8,997 nucleotides of DNA from Candidatus Avacholeplasma faecigallinarum (GCA_018715825.1 DVKU01000196.1:1-8997), one strand, 5' to 3'; positions 1 through 7,426 are shown, counted from the stretch's first letter. The notes: a model not told the origin generated them from the letters alone. Program-made: numbers and translations.

Positions 1-76
1 GCACTATCATCTCATAAAGATTATAAACTGCTGTATCAGTATTTTCATTTTTCAAATGAAGATCAACAGTTAGCAT
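1..76 (-). CDS. 5' end of an unrecognised gene, partial (runs off the window)
   Basis: An open frame begins with an ATG at 74-76 and stays open to the window edge (25 codons, starting MLTVDLHLKN). The ATG shares one base with the TGA stop of the preceding flavin reductase-like gene (TGATG), the usual arrangement for translational coupling. A weak GGAAG lies about 8 bases upstream, inside the preceding gene. It is probably the next gene of the hyd operon. Too little is visible to assign a family, and a chance open frame of this length cannot be excluded. Confidence 0.5.
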   Translation of the reverse strand, partial: MLTVDLHLKNENTDTAVYNLYEMIV

Positions 77-513
77 CAAAAATCTTCCATATGTAAGAAG
101 CTAGCCTTTTCATTTTCCTTGTGCTTTATAATTCTAAGATATAACAATGAATCACTTTCAATTTCCTTTAGATGTAGCACATCAATAACTTCACATATAA
201 GCTCAGTTTTACTATTTAAAATAGTTATTGCATTACCATCTAATTTATAATCAATTCCGTCTAGCTTATCTACTAAATTAGAATGTCCTTCACCCAATTT
301 TATAGCTATGTCTTTTTGATTAGTACTTAATGATGATACGCCTATAATATCATTACTTTTGATATGCTTAGCCGTTTCACTTTGACTACCAAGTAAGCAT
401 AAAAGCTTATCATAATCAACCATCATAACCCAAGCACAGCACATAGCATATTTTCTACCATCCTTTTGATAGCTTATAATATTAACGCTATGATCTACAG
501 CTCTTAGTTGCAT
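76..513 (-). CDS. Flavin reductase-like domain protein (FMN-binding split barrel)
   Basis: This 145-residue protein resembles the flavin reductase-like family, small FMN-binding split-barrel proteins that use or pass electrons through bound flavin. The N-terminal part has the family look: a short strand, then a CAWVMMVDYD stretch, a strand (LLCLLG), then SETAKHIKSNDIIGVSSLS and a QKDIAIKLGEG segment. There is no signal peptide or membrane segment, so it is cytoplasmic. The start is well supported: an AGGAGG lies 5 bases upstream and overlaps the TAG stop of hydA, only 8 bases away, so it is co-transcribed with the hydrogenase. It may exchange electrons with the hydrogenase's NADH or ferredoxin pools, but that is inference from position. 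The family call rests on overall pattern; substrate and partner are unknown. Confidence 0.68.
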   Translation of the reverse strand: MQLRAVDHSVNIISYQKDGRKYAMCCAWVMMVDYDKLLCLLGSQSETAKHIKSNDIIGVSSLSTNQKDIAIKLGEGHSNLVDKLDGIDYKLDGNAITILNSKTELICEVIDVLHLKEIESDSLLYLRIIKHKENEKASFLHMEDF

Positions 514-521
514 ATTTCCTC

Positions 522-1343
522 CTATTTTTCATCATTATAAAATCCTTCCTCATGAGGATTAGGATACCTTTCACGATGAGAATTATATTTAGTATGTAAA
601 AGCTTATGTGCAATCTCAGATCCAGGCTCATGTAAGTAATCATTATAAAGAGTTATAATATCCTTATTTAAGTGGGATCTTCTTACTGCCTTAAACCTAT
701 CCTTATCGTATAACACCTGAGCACGCTTTTGCATATAGGTATTTAAAATGTCATCATCCTCATTAGGTAAAAATAACTCCTTAACATATGGCTGACCACC
801 ACCATTTATACAGCCACCTGGGCAGCCCATAATTTCAATAAAATCATATGGTGATTCACCCTTTTTAATTTGTTCAAGTAAGACCTTGGCATTTTTCATA
901 CCACTAGCAACACATATCTTATACTTTTGGTGATTAATCTCCAATTCTGCATCCTTAATTCCTTTAAAGCCTCTAATTGGAGTAAATTCTACTGGTTCTA
1001 GCTCATCGCCAGTTAATATGTGATAAGCCGTACGAATAGCAGCCTCCATAACTCCACCAGTAACACCAAAAATAACACCGGCACCAGAATACTCACCTAT
1101 TAAATCATGATCAAAATCCTCATTAGGTAGCTTCTTCCAGGTTATACCAGCTCGCCTAATTAGCTTAGCAAGCTCGCGTGTTGTTAAAACAACATCAACA
1201 TCTACTATACCATCAACCTGGTTATCAGGTCTTTCCTTTTCATATTTTTTCGCAATACAAGGCATAATAGAAACAACACAAATTTTAGATCTATCAATAT
1301 TATGCTTTTCTGCATAATAGGATTTAATAATAGCACCTACCAT
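522..1343 (-). CDS. hydA: [FeFe] hydrogenase catalytic subunit, C-terminal part (cut off by an in-frame stop)
   Basis: This is the distal half of HydA (273 residues from the first Met after the internal stop). It carries H-cluster motif L2 (MPCIAKKYE, Cys29), a GAGVIFGVTGGVMEAAIRT segment at about 87-105 typical of the family, and motif L3 (EIMGCPGGCINGGGQP, Cys174 and Cys178). The C-terminal end (about 195-260) matches the [FeFe] hydrogenase small-subunit domain, with the LLHTKY signature. These supply three of the four H-cluster Cys ligands; the fourth is in the upstream half. The ATG at 1341-1343 is an internal codon of the original gene, aligning with the Met of the usual SPxQM stretch. 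No ribosome binding site precedes it, so independent translation is doubtful. The frame is the same as the upstream half: the two are separated by TAA plus three codons (Pro-His-Gln). Joined, they give 600 codons, a normal HydA length. Confidence 0.9.
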   Translation of the reverse strand: MVGAIIKSYYAEKHNIDRSKICVVSIMPCIAKKYEKERPDNQVDGIVDVDVVLTTRELAKLIRRAGITWKKLPNEDFDHDLIGEYSGAGVIFGVTGGVMEAAIRTAYHILTGDELEPVEFTPIRGFKGIKDAELEINHQKYKICVASGMKNAKVLLEQIKKGESPYDFIEIMGCPGGCINGGGQPYVKELFLPNEDDDILNTYMQKRAQVLYDKDRFKAVRRSHLNKDIITLYNDYLHEPGSEIAHKLLHTKYNSHRERYPNPHEEGFYNDEK

Positions 1344-1352
1344 TTGATGTGG

Positions 1353-1355
1353 TTA
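1353..1355 (-). other. In-frame TAA interrupting hydA
   Basis: Read on the minus strand the codons run Ser-Cys-Lys-TAA-Pro-His-Gln-Met-Val-Gly-Ala-Ile-Ile-Lys. Relatives of this enzyme usually have Ser at the stop position (CKSPxQM), and TCA to TAA is a single base change. The distance between the two half-gene starts (981 bases) is a multiple of three, so there is no frameshift. The base after the stop is C. Confidence 0.9.
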
Positions 1356-2324
1356 TTTACAGCTTGATAGATGGCTAATCAACTCAGGATAATAATATTC
1401 CATATAATTAACCCAGCCTGGTGAGCACGAAGTTATCATCGGCTTACTTGCTTTAGTAGCTAGACGCTTAATCCATTCATTAGCCTCTTCCATAATAGTT
1501 AGGTCTGCCCCAAAATTTGTATCGAAAACACGATAGAAGCCTAAACGATGAAGAGCAGCTACCATTTTACCAGTACAGCTAGTACCAACCTTTTCTCCAA
1601 ACTCCTCACCAATTGCCGCTCTTACGGCTGGAGCAGTTTGAACAATCACATATTTACCATCACGAAAAGCCTGATCAAGCTTATCTATTTCACTATGCTC
1701 CATTAAAGCACCTGTTGGGCAAACATTGACGCATTGACCACATTGAATACAAGGAACATCGGCAAAGGAACGATTAGCACTAGGTCCGACAATAGTATCA
1801 AACCCACGCTTTTCAAAGCCTAGTATTCCTAGCCCTTGTTCAGCCTTACATGTTTCTACACATCTACCACATAAAATACATTTAGAAGTATCCCTAATTA
1901 ATCCTGGGGCAATATCATCATATGTAGTTTTTGTCTTTTCACCTACATACACATCAGGACGAGCACCAACTATTCGTGATACCTCTAATAATTCACATTG
2001 CCCATTTTTACTACAGGATTGACAATTCATTGAGTGATTAGATAATAATAGCTCGACGCTTGTTCTTCTAGCCTCAACTGCCATAGGATCATTTATAGAA
2101 ATTTCTAGTCCTTCTCTTATTGGATATGCACAGCTATGAACTAATCTACGCTCACCCTTAACAGCTACAAGACAAACACGACAGGATGCTAAAGAACATC
2201 TACCATTTTTCCATGAGCACAATGAAGGAATATTATAGCCGCAAGCTCTTGCAGCCTGTAAAATTGTTAAAGAATCATCAACCTTAAAGTCTCTACCTTC
2301 AATTTTTATATTTACAATAGCCAT
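1353..2324 (-). CDS. hydA: [FeFe] hydrogenase catalytic subunit, N-terminal part (ends at a premature TAA)
   Basis: This is the proximal half of HydA, 323 residues. Domains in order: a 2Fe-2S ferredoxin domain (1-80; Cys36, 48, 51, 65); a His-Cys3 4Fe-4S site (His97, Cys101, 104, 110); a two-cluster ferredoxin domain (Cys149, 152, 155, 159 and Cys192, 195, 198, 202); then the start of the catalytic H domain, with QTAPAVRAAIGEE at about 229-241 and motif L1 at 298-304. L1 reads TSCSPGW, where TSCCPxW is the common form. Translation stops after LSSCK, between L1 and L2, so the product has the full electron relay but not the complete H-cluster pocket. The start has a GGGGG-type ribosome binding site 7 bases upstream, and the gene begins 10 bases after hydB. 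The module order matches HydA of NAD-linked, electron-bifurcating hydrogenases. Confidence 0.92.
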   Translation of the reverse strand: MAIVNIKIEGRDFKVDDSLTILQAARACGYNIPSLCSWKNGRCSLASCRVCLVAVKGERRLVHSCAYPIREGLEISINDPMAVEARRTSVELLLSNHSMNCQSCSKNGQCELLEVSRIVGARPDVYVGEKTKTTYDDIAPGLIRDTSKCILCGRCVETCKAEQGLGILGFEKRGFDTIVGPSANRSFADVPCIQCGQCVNVCPTGALMEHSEIDKLDQAFRDGKYVIVQTAPAVRAAIGEEFGEKVGTSCTGKMVAALHRLGFYRVFDTNFGADLTIMEEANEWIKRLATKASKPMITSCSPGWVNYMEYYYPELISHLSSCK

Positions 2325-2334
2325 AATTATCCCC

Positions 2335-4215
2335 CTACTCCTTATATATTGCCTTAAATTTACATGAAGCTATACAGCTTCCGCATTTAATACATTTACT
2401 TTGATCAATTACAAAAGGCTCCTTGCCTACAACACCACTAATAGCATCTACTGGGCAGCTACTACTACAAAGTGAACACTTTTTACACTTATTAGGGTCA
2501 ATAACATAAGAAATTAAATCCTTACAAACACCAGCATCACATTTTTTATCTACTATATGACGTAAATATACCTCTTTAAATTTTGATAGAGTTGATAAAA
2601 CTGGATTAGCAGCCGTCTGACCTAAGCCACATAGACTTCCCACCTTAATCGAATGTGATAAATTATCAAGTCTATCAATATCCTCTATAGTAGCTGTACC
2701 ATTTGTAATTCTTGTTAATATTTCTAATAATCTTTTAGTACCAATACGACATTGTGAGCATTTGCCACATGATTCATCACATATAAATTCTAAATAGAAC
2801 TTCGCTACATCAACCATGCAGTTATCCTCATCCATAACGATAGCTCCACCACTACCCATCATAGATCCTTTAGCAATTAGATTATCATAATCAATTGGAG
2901 TGTCAAGCTCATTTATGGTTAAGCATCCTCCTGATGGACCACCAGTTTGAATAGCTTGGAATTGCTTATTATTAGGAATTCCCCCACCAATATCATAAAT
3001 AAGTTCTCTTAAGGTAGTACCCATTGGTACCTCGACTAAACCTACATTTTTAACTTTACCACCAAGGGCAAAAACCTTAGTACCCTTAGATTTTTCTGTA
3101 CCAATCTTAGAAAATTTTAAAGCTCCAACTCTAATTATATAAGGTATATTAGCAAAAGTCTCTACGTTATTTATAATAGTTGGCTTACCCCATAGTCCTG
3201 ATACAGCTGGAAATGGTGGACGAGGTCTTGGCATACCACGCTTACCCTCAATAGAATTTAACAAAGCAGTTTCCTCACCACATACAAAGGCACCAGCACC
3301 TAGGCGTACATGAACTCTAAATGAAAAATTACTTCCTAAAATATTATCTCCTAAAATACCTATTTCCTCAGCCTCTTTAATTGCTGTTTTAAGTCTACTT
3401 ACCGCAACAGGATACTCAGCACGAACATAAACATAACCATTTTTAGCTCCAATGGCATATCCGGCTATCATCATACCCTCAATAACACTGATAGGATTTC
3501 CCTCTAATATAGAACGGTCCATAAAGGCACCAGGATCACCCTCGTCACCATTACAAACAACATATTTCTCATCATTTTTTTGATCTTTGGCAAATTGCCA
3601 TTTTCTACCAGTTGGGAAGCCTCCACCACCACGACCACGAAGTCCACTTTTAGAAATTTCATCAATAACCTCCTGAGAAGACATCGTTAAAACCTTTTTT
3701 AATGCTTTAAAGGCATCATAGCCAAATGCCTCTTCTATGCATTCAGGATTGATAGTACCACAGCCATGCAAGGCAATACGCATTTGTTTTTGATAAAAAG
3801 GAATATCCTCCTGTCGTTGGCATTTTTTATTGGTATTAGGATCGACATACAATAAATCTTCAACAATCTTTCCACCCTTAATATCAATATCCATTATTCT
3901 TTTAACATCACTAACCTTAACAGCATGATATAGTGTATCCTCAGGATAAATTTTAACAAATGGTCCCTGTGAGCAAAAGCCAAAACAACCAACGATATTT
4001 ACATCAACCTTATCCTCTAAATTTTCTAATTTAATTTGTTTTTGAAATTCGGCTAAAATATCCTTTGAATTAGAAGAAATACAGCCTGTTCCTCCACAAA
4101 TGGTAATAGAGCGTTTACCGTTTTTACCAGTAAACTTATTTTTCAAGCTTTCTTCACAGCTTGATATTTTTTTATCTAAGTTAGCAACATTTTTGATTTT
4201 AATTATTTTTTCCAT
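2335..4215 (-). CDS. hydB: NADH-binding subunit of the [FeFe] hydrogenase (NuoF-like, HydB)
   Basis: This 626-residue flavoprotein subunit takes electrons from, or gives them to, NAD(H) through FMN. Domains in order: an N-terminal thioredoxin-like 2Fe-2S domain (about 35-110; Cys40, 45, 77, 81); the NuoF core with the NADH/FMN loop GLRGRGGGGFPTGRKW (191-206) and CNGDEGDPGAFMDR (221-234); an SLBB-like region (about 375-450); the NuoF 4Fe-4S site (Cys483, 486, 489, 529); and a C-terminal two-cluster ferredoxin domain (Cys577, 580, 583, 587 and Cys608, 611, 614, 618). Cys466, His553, Cys559 and Cys564 sit where I recall a zinc site in the Thermotoga maritima HydABC structure. Length and domain order fit HydB of trimeric bifurcating hydrogenases. 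A GGAG lies 6 bases before the start, and the gene begins 3 bases after the hydC stop. No damage is visible. Confidence 0.95.
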   Translation of the reverse strand: MEKIIKIKNVANLDKKISSCEESLKNKFTGKNGKRSITICGGTGCISSNSKDILAEFQKQIKLENLEDKVDVNIVGCFGFCSQGPFVKIYPEDTLYHAVKVSDVKRIMDIDIKGGKIVEDLLYVDPNTNKKCQRQEDIPFYQKQMRIALHGCGTINPECIEEAFGYDAFKALKKVLTMSSQEVIDEISKSGLRGRGGGGFPTGRKWQFAKDQKNDEKYVVCNGDEGDPGAFMDRSILEGNPISVIEGMMIAGYAIGAKNGYVYVRAEYPVAVSRLKTAIKEAEEIGILGDNILGSNFSFRVHVRLGAGAFVCGEETALLNSIEGKRGMPRPRPPFPAVSGLWGKPTIINNVETFANIPYIIRVGALKFSKIGTEKSKGTKVFALGGKVKNVGLVEVPMGTTLRELIYDIGGGIPNNKQFQAIQTGGPSGGCLTINELDTPIDYDNLIAKGSMMGSGGAIVMDEDNCMVDVAKFYLEFICDESCGKCSQCRIGTKRLLEILTRITNGTATIEDIDRLDNLSHSIKVGSLCGLGQTAANPVLSTLSKFKEVYLRHIVDKKCDAGVCKDLISYVIDPNKCKKCSLCSSSCPVDAISGVVGKEPFVIDQSKCIKCGSCIASCKFKAIYKE

Positions 4216-4218
4216 AGC

Positions 4219-4701
4219 CTACTCCATTTCCTTATTTCTGTACTCAGAAATAATATTTTCAACATCAGAAAGCTTTACCTTAGGATAAACCTTGCCATTT
4301 ATAGATATAGCTGGGGCAATACCACAAGCACCTATACAGCGCAATCCATCTAAGGTAAATAGTCCATCACTTGAGGTTTGACCAATTTTTATTTTTAATA
4401 GTTCGCTAAATTTATCTAAAACATTTTGGCCACCCTTAACATAGCAGGCTGTACCAATACAAACTCCTATTACATATCTTCCTTTTGGCTTCAATGAAAA
4501 AAAGCTATAAAATGTTACAACACCATAAATATCACTAACAGGAATATCTAGCTCCTCGCTAATAACCTCCTGAACCTCTAAAGGAATATAGCCATATTCA
4601 TTTTGAACATCTGATAATACCAGCATCAAGGGAGATGGCTCATCCTTATATCTTGAGCAGATTTCCTTAATTTGATTAACTGCTTCCTTTCTTAAAAACA
4701 T
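4219..4701 (-). CDS. hydC: NuoE-like 2Fe-2S subunit of the [FeFe] hydrogenase (HydC)
   Basis: This 160-residue protein is the thioredoxin-like 2Fe-2S subunit, homologous to complex I NuoE (24 kDa subunit), which binds HydB. An N-terminal helical part (1-70) contains NEYGYIPLEVQEVISEELDI and YGVVTFYSFF, both typical of NuoE. The four cluster ligands are Cys81 and Cys86 (CIGTAC), then Cys122 and Cys126 (CIGAC), followed by APAISINGKVYPKV. It is the first gene of the hyd operon. A strong GGAGGG lies 9 bases upstream of the ATG, separated by a run of T. The promoter is about 120 bases upstream. The gene looks intact. Confidence 0.95.
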   Translation of the reverse strand: MFLRKEAVNQIKEICSRYKDEPSPLMLVLSDVQNEYGYIPLEVQEVISEELDIPVSDIYGVVTFYSFFSLKPKGRYVIGVCIGTACYVKGGQNVLDKFSELLKIKIGQTSSDGLFTLDGLRCIGACGIAPAISINGKVYPKVKLSDVENIISEYRNKEME

Positions 4702-4770
4702 AAAAAAAATCCCTCCTCATATTAAGTTATTTCATAAGTATTTACAGGTAAAACGCTATCATTAATTATT
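4702..4770 (-). promoter_or_regulatory. Leader of the hyd operon with strong ribosome binding site
   Basis: This untranslated stretch holds the hydC ribosome binding site GAGGAGGG (4711-4718) and a short near-palindrome TTTACAGGTAAA (4741-4752). I see no riboswitch fold and no Rex-type TTGTTAA...TTAACAA box, although Rex control would be expected for a redox operon. Confidence 0.4.
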
Positions 4771-4835
4771 AAAAAAAATAAAAATGTATAATGTAAGCCT
4801 TTACAGAAAATTCACTTACTTACATTATACATTTT
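4771..4835 (-). terminator. Intrinsic terminator downstream of uvrC
   Basis: A perfect 17-base inverted repeat (AAAATGTATAATGTAAG at 4781-4797, its complement at 4819-4835) has a 21-base loop. On the minus strand it is followed by TATTTTTTTT (4771-4780), giving the stem plus U tract of a Rho-independent terminator, 34 bases after the uvrC stop. The stem is AT-rich, so its strength is uncertain. It might also serve as an operator, since it overlaps the hyd promoter. Confidence 0.7.
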
Positions 4836-4852
4836 ATTTAAAAATTTTACAA
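4824..4852 (-). promoter_or_regulatory. Candidate promoter of the hyd operon
   Basis: On the minus strand TTGTAA (4847-4852, four of six matches to TTGACA) is followed after exactly 17 bases by a perfect TATAAT (4824-4829). Transcription would start near 4817, leaving a leader of about 115 bases before hydC. The -10 lies inside the 5' arm of the terminator hairpin. A transcript starting here lacks that arm and so escapes termination. Confidence 0.6.
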
Positions 4853-4868
4853 CCTTGCTATTTTATTT

Positions 4869-6644
4869 TTATTCTTGTGATTCATTTTTTAAATTCTCAA
4901 AATATTGATAAATATTATGAGCTACATTTTTAGGCATACCAGCTTTAATAAAGTCATCTACTGAGGCTGATTTAATATTTTCAATAGTGGTAAAGTACTT
5001 TATCAGCATATCCTTTCTCTTTTGACCTAAACCCTCAATATTATCTAAATAAGATGAGAAAAAGCCCTTTGCCTTACTGCTTCTAAAAAAACTAATCGCA
5101 AAATCATGAACGCGCTGAGAAATATCAGCCATCAATAAAAAAATGGGATCATTTCTATCTAATTGTATTAAATTATTTTCATAATAAATTAAAGACGCCT
5201 TATGGTGATTATCCTTTTGAATACCCATTACTGGAATACTAATATTTAATGTTGATAATACTTCCTTACAGGCAGAAACCTGTATTTGACCACCATCCAT
5301 AATAATTAAATCAGGCATAGCCTCATTCTCCATTTTAAGACGTAAGTATCTTCTATAAATTACCTCCTTCATGGATTCATAATCATTAGCTCCAACTACA
5401 GTCTTAATATGATATTTTCGAAATAATTTAGGAGCTGGCTTACCATTTATATAGCATACCATTGCCGAGACAGGGTATTCACCAAATAAATTTGAATTAT
5501 CAAAAGCTTCGATTCTTCTTGGCGTTTCAATATTCAATAATTCACCTAAAGCTTCTATAGTTTCAACCTTTTTCAAAACCTGATTTTTATAGATATTTCT
5601 TTTATTTTCTAAATTAAACTTAGCATTTTTATAGGCCATATCTAAAATTTCTTTTTTCTTACCTATTTTCGCATCAGCAAAACTTATATCTAATAAATTA
5701 GCTATTAAGCTATTTTGTTCAATACCAATAATCGCAATCTCCTTAGGCTTAGTATTAATCTCATAAAATTGATATAAATAAGAAAAAACCTCATCCTCTA
5801 TACTATCATATTTATTTATAATAGTCTGATGATTTTGAACAATATTTCCTAATCTAGTAATAATAATATTAATAGAAATTTCCTCATCATCTGCATAAAT
5901 AGCTATATAATCACGGCTAGTTAAATCGGATATGGAAATCTTTTGTTTAGAAATAGTATGTTCAATAGAGGCAATTAAATCACGATATTCCATTGCCTTT
6001 TCAAATTCTAAATTTGTTGATGCCTCCTGCATTTTACTATTTAAGCTCGCTAAAACCTCTTTAGCATCGCCATTTAAAAAGGCTGCCACCTTATTTTTAT
6101 ACTCGGAATAATCAATTTTACCCTTATTAATACAAGGTGCAAGGCATTGCTTCATATGATAATATAAGCATTCCTTATTACCTATATTTAGGCATTTTCG
6201 AAATGGATAAATTCTATTTAGCAAATCAACTGTTTGTCTTGCAGCATAAACATTAGGATAAGGTCCAAAATACCTTGCCCTACCTTTTTTTCTTTTAGTT
6301 CTTATCACAATTAAGCGAGGGTGCTCTTCATTAGTAATTGCAATATAAGGATAGGTTTTATCATCCTTTAACATAATATTATATTTAGGATCATATTCCT
6401 TAATCATATTGATTTCTAAGACAAACGCTTCTAGCTCTGATGAGGTAATAACATAATCAAAATCACAAATTTCACTTACTAGCTTAGTTGTTTTGGCATT
6501 ATGGGCGCCATGAAAATAACTTCGTACTCTATTTTTTAAATTTTTAGCCTTACCAACATATATTATAGTCTTATTTTTATCCTTCATTTGATAACAGCCT
6601 GGTAAATCAGGCAATAGCTTTAATTTTTCCTCTATAATACCCAT
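4869..6644 (-). CDS. uvrC: UvrABC nucleotide excision repair endonuclease subunit C
   Basis: UvrC makes the two incisions around a DNA lesion after UvrA and UvrB have marked it. It is 591 residues, normal for the family. Domains in order: an N-terminal GIY-YIG nuclease (about 12-95; GCY at 16-18, YVG at 29-31, Arg39, Glu77) for the 3' cut; a Cys4 region (Cys151, 159, 167, 171) matching the Fe-S site reported for UvrC; a UVR domain (about 203-236) that binds UvrB; an RNase H-like nuclease (about 375-525; Asp382 in FDNSN, Asp450 in MDGGQ, His513) for the 5' cut; and a helix-hairpin-helix DNA-binding end (about 530-585). The start has AAGGAG 6 bases upstream, within the last codons of the preceding gene. 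No uvrA or uvrB is in the window. Confidence 0.97.
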   Translation of the reverse strand: MGIIEEKLKLLPDLPGCYQMKDKNKTIIYVGKAKNLKNRVRSYFHGAHNAKTTKLVSEICDFDYVITSSELEAFVLEINMIKEYDPKYNIMLKDDKTYPYIAITNEEHPRLIVIRTKRKKGRARYFGPYPNVYAARQTVDLLNRIYPFRKCLNIGNKECLYYHMKQCLAPCINKGKIDYSEYKNKVAAFLNGDAKEVLASLNSKMQEASTNLEFEKAMEYRDLIASIEHTISKQKISISDLTSRDYIAIYADDEEISINIIITRLGNIVQNHQTIINKYDSIEDEVFSYLYQFYEINTKPKEIAIIGIEQNSLIANLLDISFADAKIGKKKEILDMAYKNAKFNLENKRNIYKNQVLKKVETIEALGELLNIETPRRIEAFDNSNLFGEYPVSAMVCYINGKPAPKLFRKYHIKTVVGANDYESMKEVIYRRYLRLKMENEAMPDLIIMDGGQIQVSACKEVLSTLNISIPVMGIQKDNHHKASLIYYENNLIQLDRNDPIFLLMADISQRVHDFAISFFRSSKAKGFFSSYLDNIEGLGQKRKDMLIKYFTTIENIKSASVDDFIKAGMPKNVAHNIYQYFENLKNESQE

Positions 6645-6647
6645 AAA

Positions 6648-7373
6648 CTACTCCTTAGTCCTAATTCTATTAATAATTTCCTTTAGTGATAACTTTCGTT
6701 TATTTTTATCCTTAACCTTTAAACTTGGATAATGCCTATTAAGCCTTAAAATTCTCTTCATTAGCTTAGTGTTATTTAAGAAGGCCTTTAATTGAACAGT
6801 TTTGCCATTTATTAAGGTTTTACCATCTTCTATTATTTCATCTATCTTTAATAATACTTTTGTTAAATTGATATGCTTAATTGTTGATAAAACAGTATCT
6901 ACTATATGTAAAATTAATAAAAGATAAAACAAAAATAATTTGACAACCTCACTGTCTATCCTACTAACTATACTACTAATAAATGGTTGAATAACATAAA
7001 ATACAACCATAACCAAAACACCAAATAATAAAGAATTTTTTAAGCATATACGACCGTTTAAATTAAACCTTCGATTTGAATAATCCCACCATCGCATATG
7101 AAATATTACTTCCATTACATAGCTTGTCGCATACTCTAATAATGATGTCAAGGTTACTCCCAAGATAAAAACTAAAGGCCACCAGCCACTTTCATATACC
7201 GGATTTAAACATAATAAAATAATAACAGCACCATAGCCATAAATAGGACATATCGGCCCATATAAATAACCACGATTTGTTAGCTTTCCACTTCCAATAT
7301 AAACATAACATACTTCAACTAAGTATCCTAAAAAGGCATAAATTATAAAATAAAAAAAATAATTTATTATCAT
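6648..7373 (-). CDS. CmpB-like multi-pass membrane protein (putative ABC transporter permease family, PF06541)
   Basis: This 241-residue integral membrane protein has about five hydrophobic segments (roughly 3-25, 44-58, 64-90, 110-130 and 138-162) and a basic cytoplasmic tail from about 165 onward. It carries the signatures of the CmpB family: GYLYGPICPIYGYGA (35-49), a conserved Glu80 in a TSLLEY stretch, RWWDYS (94-99), and FNLNGRICL (103-111). The family is annotated as a putative type IV ABC transporter, but no ATPase or binding protein is nearby and the true function is unknown. The start is set by AAGGAG 6 bases upstream, directly after the rpoZ terminator. uvrC starts 3 bases after its stop, so the two are almost certainly co-transcribed, though no functional link is obvious. 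Confidence 0.85.
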   Translation of the reverse strand: MIINYFFYFIIYAFLGYLVEVCYVYIGSGKLTNRGYLYGPICPIYGYGAVIILLCLNPVYESGWWPLVFILGVTLTSLLEYATSYVMEVIFHMRWWDYSNRRFNLNGRICLKNSLLFGVLVMVVFYVIQPFISSIVSRIDSEVVKLFLFYLLLILHIVDTVLSTIKHINLTKVLLKIDEIIEDGKTLINGKTVQLKAFLNNTKLMKRILRLNRHYPSLKVKDKNKRKLSLKEIINRIRTKE

Positions 7374-7379
7374 AGCTGG

Positions 7380-7385
7380 CTCCTT
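7380..7385 (-). promoter_or_regulatory. Ribosome binding site abutting a terminator U tract
   Basis: AAGGAG follows the last T of the rpoZ terminator with no gap and lies 6 bases before the ATG of the CmpB-like gene. This fixes that start and shows that the gene has no leader of its own between the terminator and the start codon. Confidence 0.75.
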
Positions 7386-7420
7386 AAAAAAAAGTGGCTA
7401 ATAGAACCTCTATTAACCAC
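7386..7420 (-). terminator. Intrinsic terminator of the gmk-rpoZ unit
   Basis: On the minus strand GTGGTTAATAGA pairs with TCTATTAGCCAC (7394-7420) around a GGT loop. This makes a 12-pair stem with one U-G wobble, followed at once by eight T (7386-7393). It begins 6 bases after the rpoZ stop. This is a textbook Rho-independent terminator. Confidence 0.92.
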
Positions 7421-7426
7421 ATTATT

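Noticed and set aside
76..78. TGA as Trp (Mycoplasma-type code)
   Set aside because: Genes with several Trp residues use TGG throughout and none has an internal TGA. Reading this TGA as Trp would add only two codons before a TAA.
1341..1355. Alternative code, with TAA read as Ser or as another amino acid
   Set aside because: TAA is the natural end of uvrC, rpoZ and the 128-residue gene in this window, and selenocysteine uses TGA, so recoding by a general code change is excluded.
4100..4288. Plus-strand open frame of 62 codons across the hydB-hydC junction
   Set aside because: It lies antisense to two well-supported genes, has no ribosome binding site, and its hydrophobic composition is what the complement of Lys/Glu-rich coding DNA gives.
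4741..4752. TTTACAGGTAAA as an operator for the hyd operon
   Set aside because: The arms are only five bases in AT-rich DNA, it does not fit the Rex consensus I know, and it occurs once.
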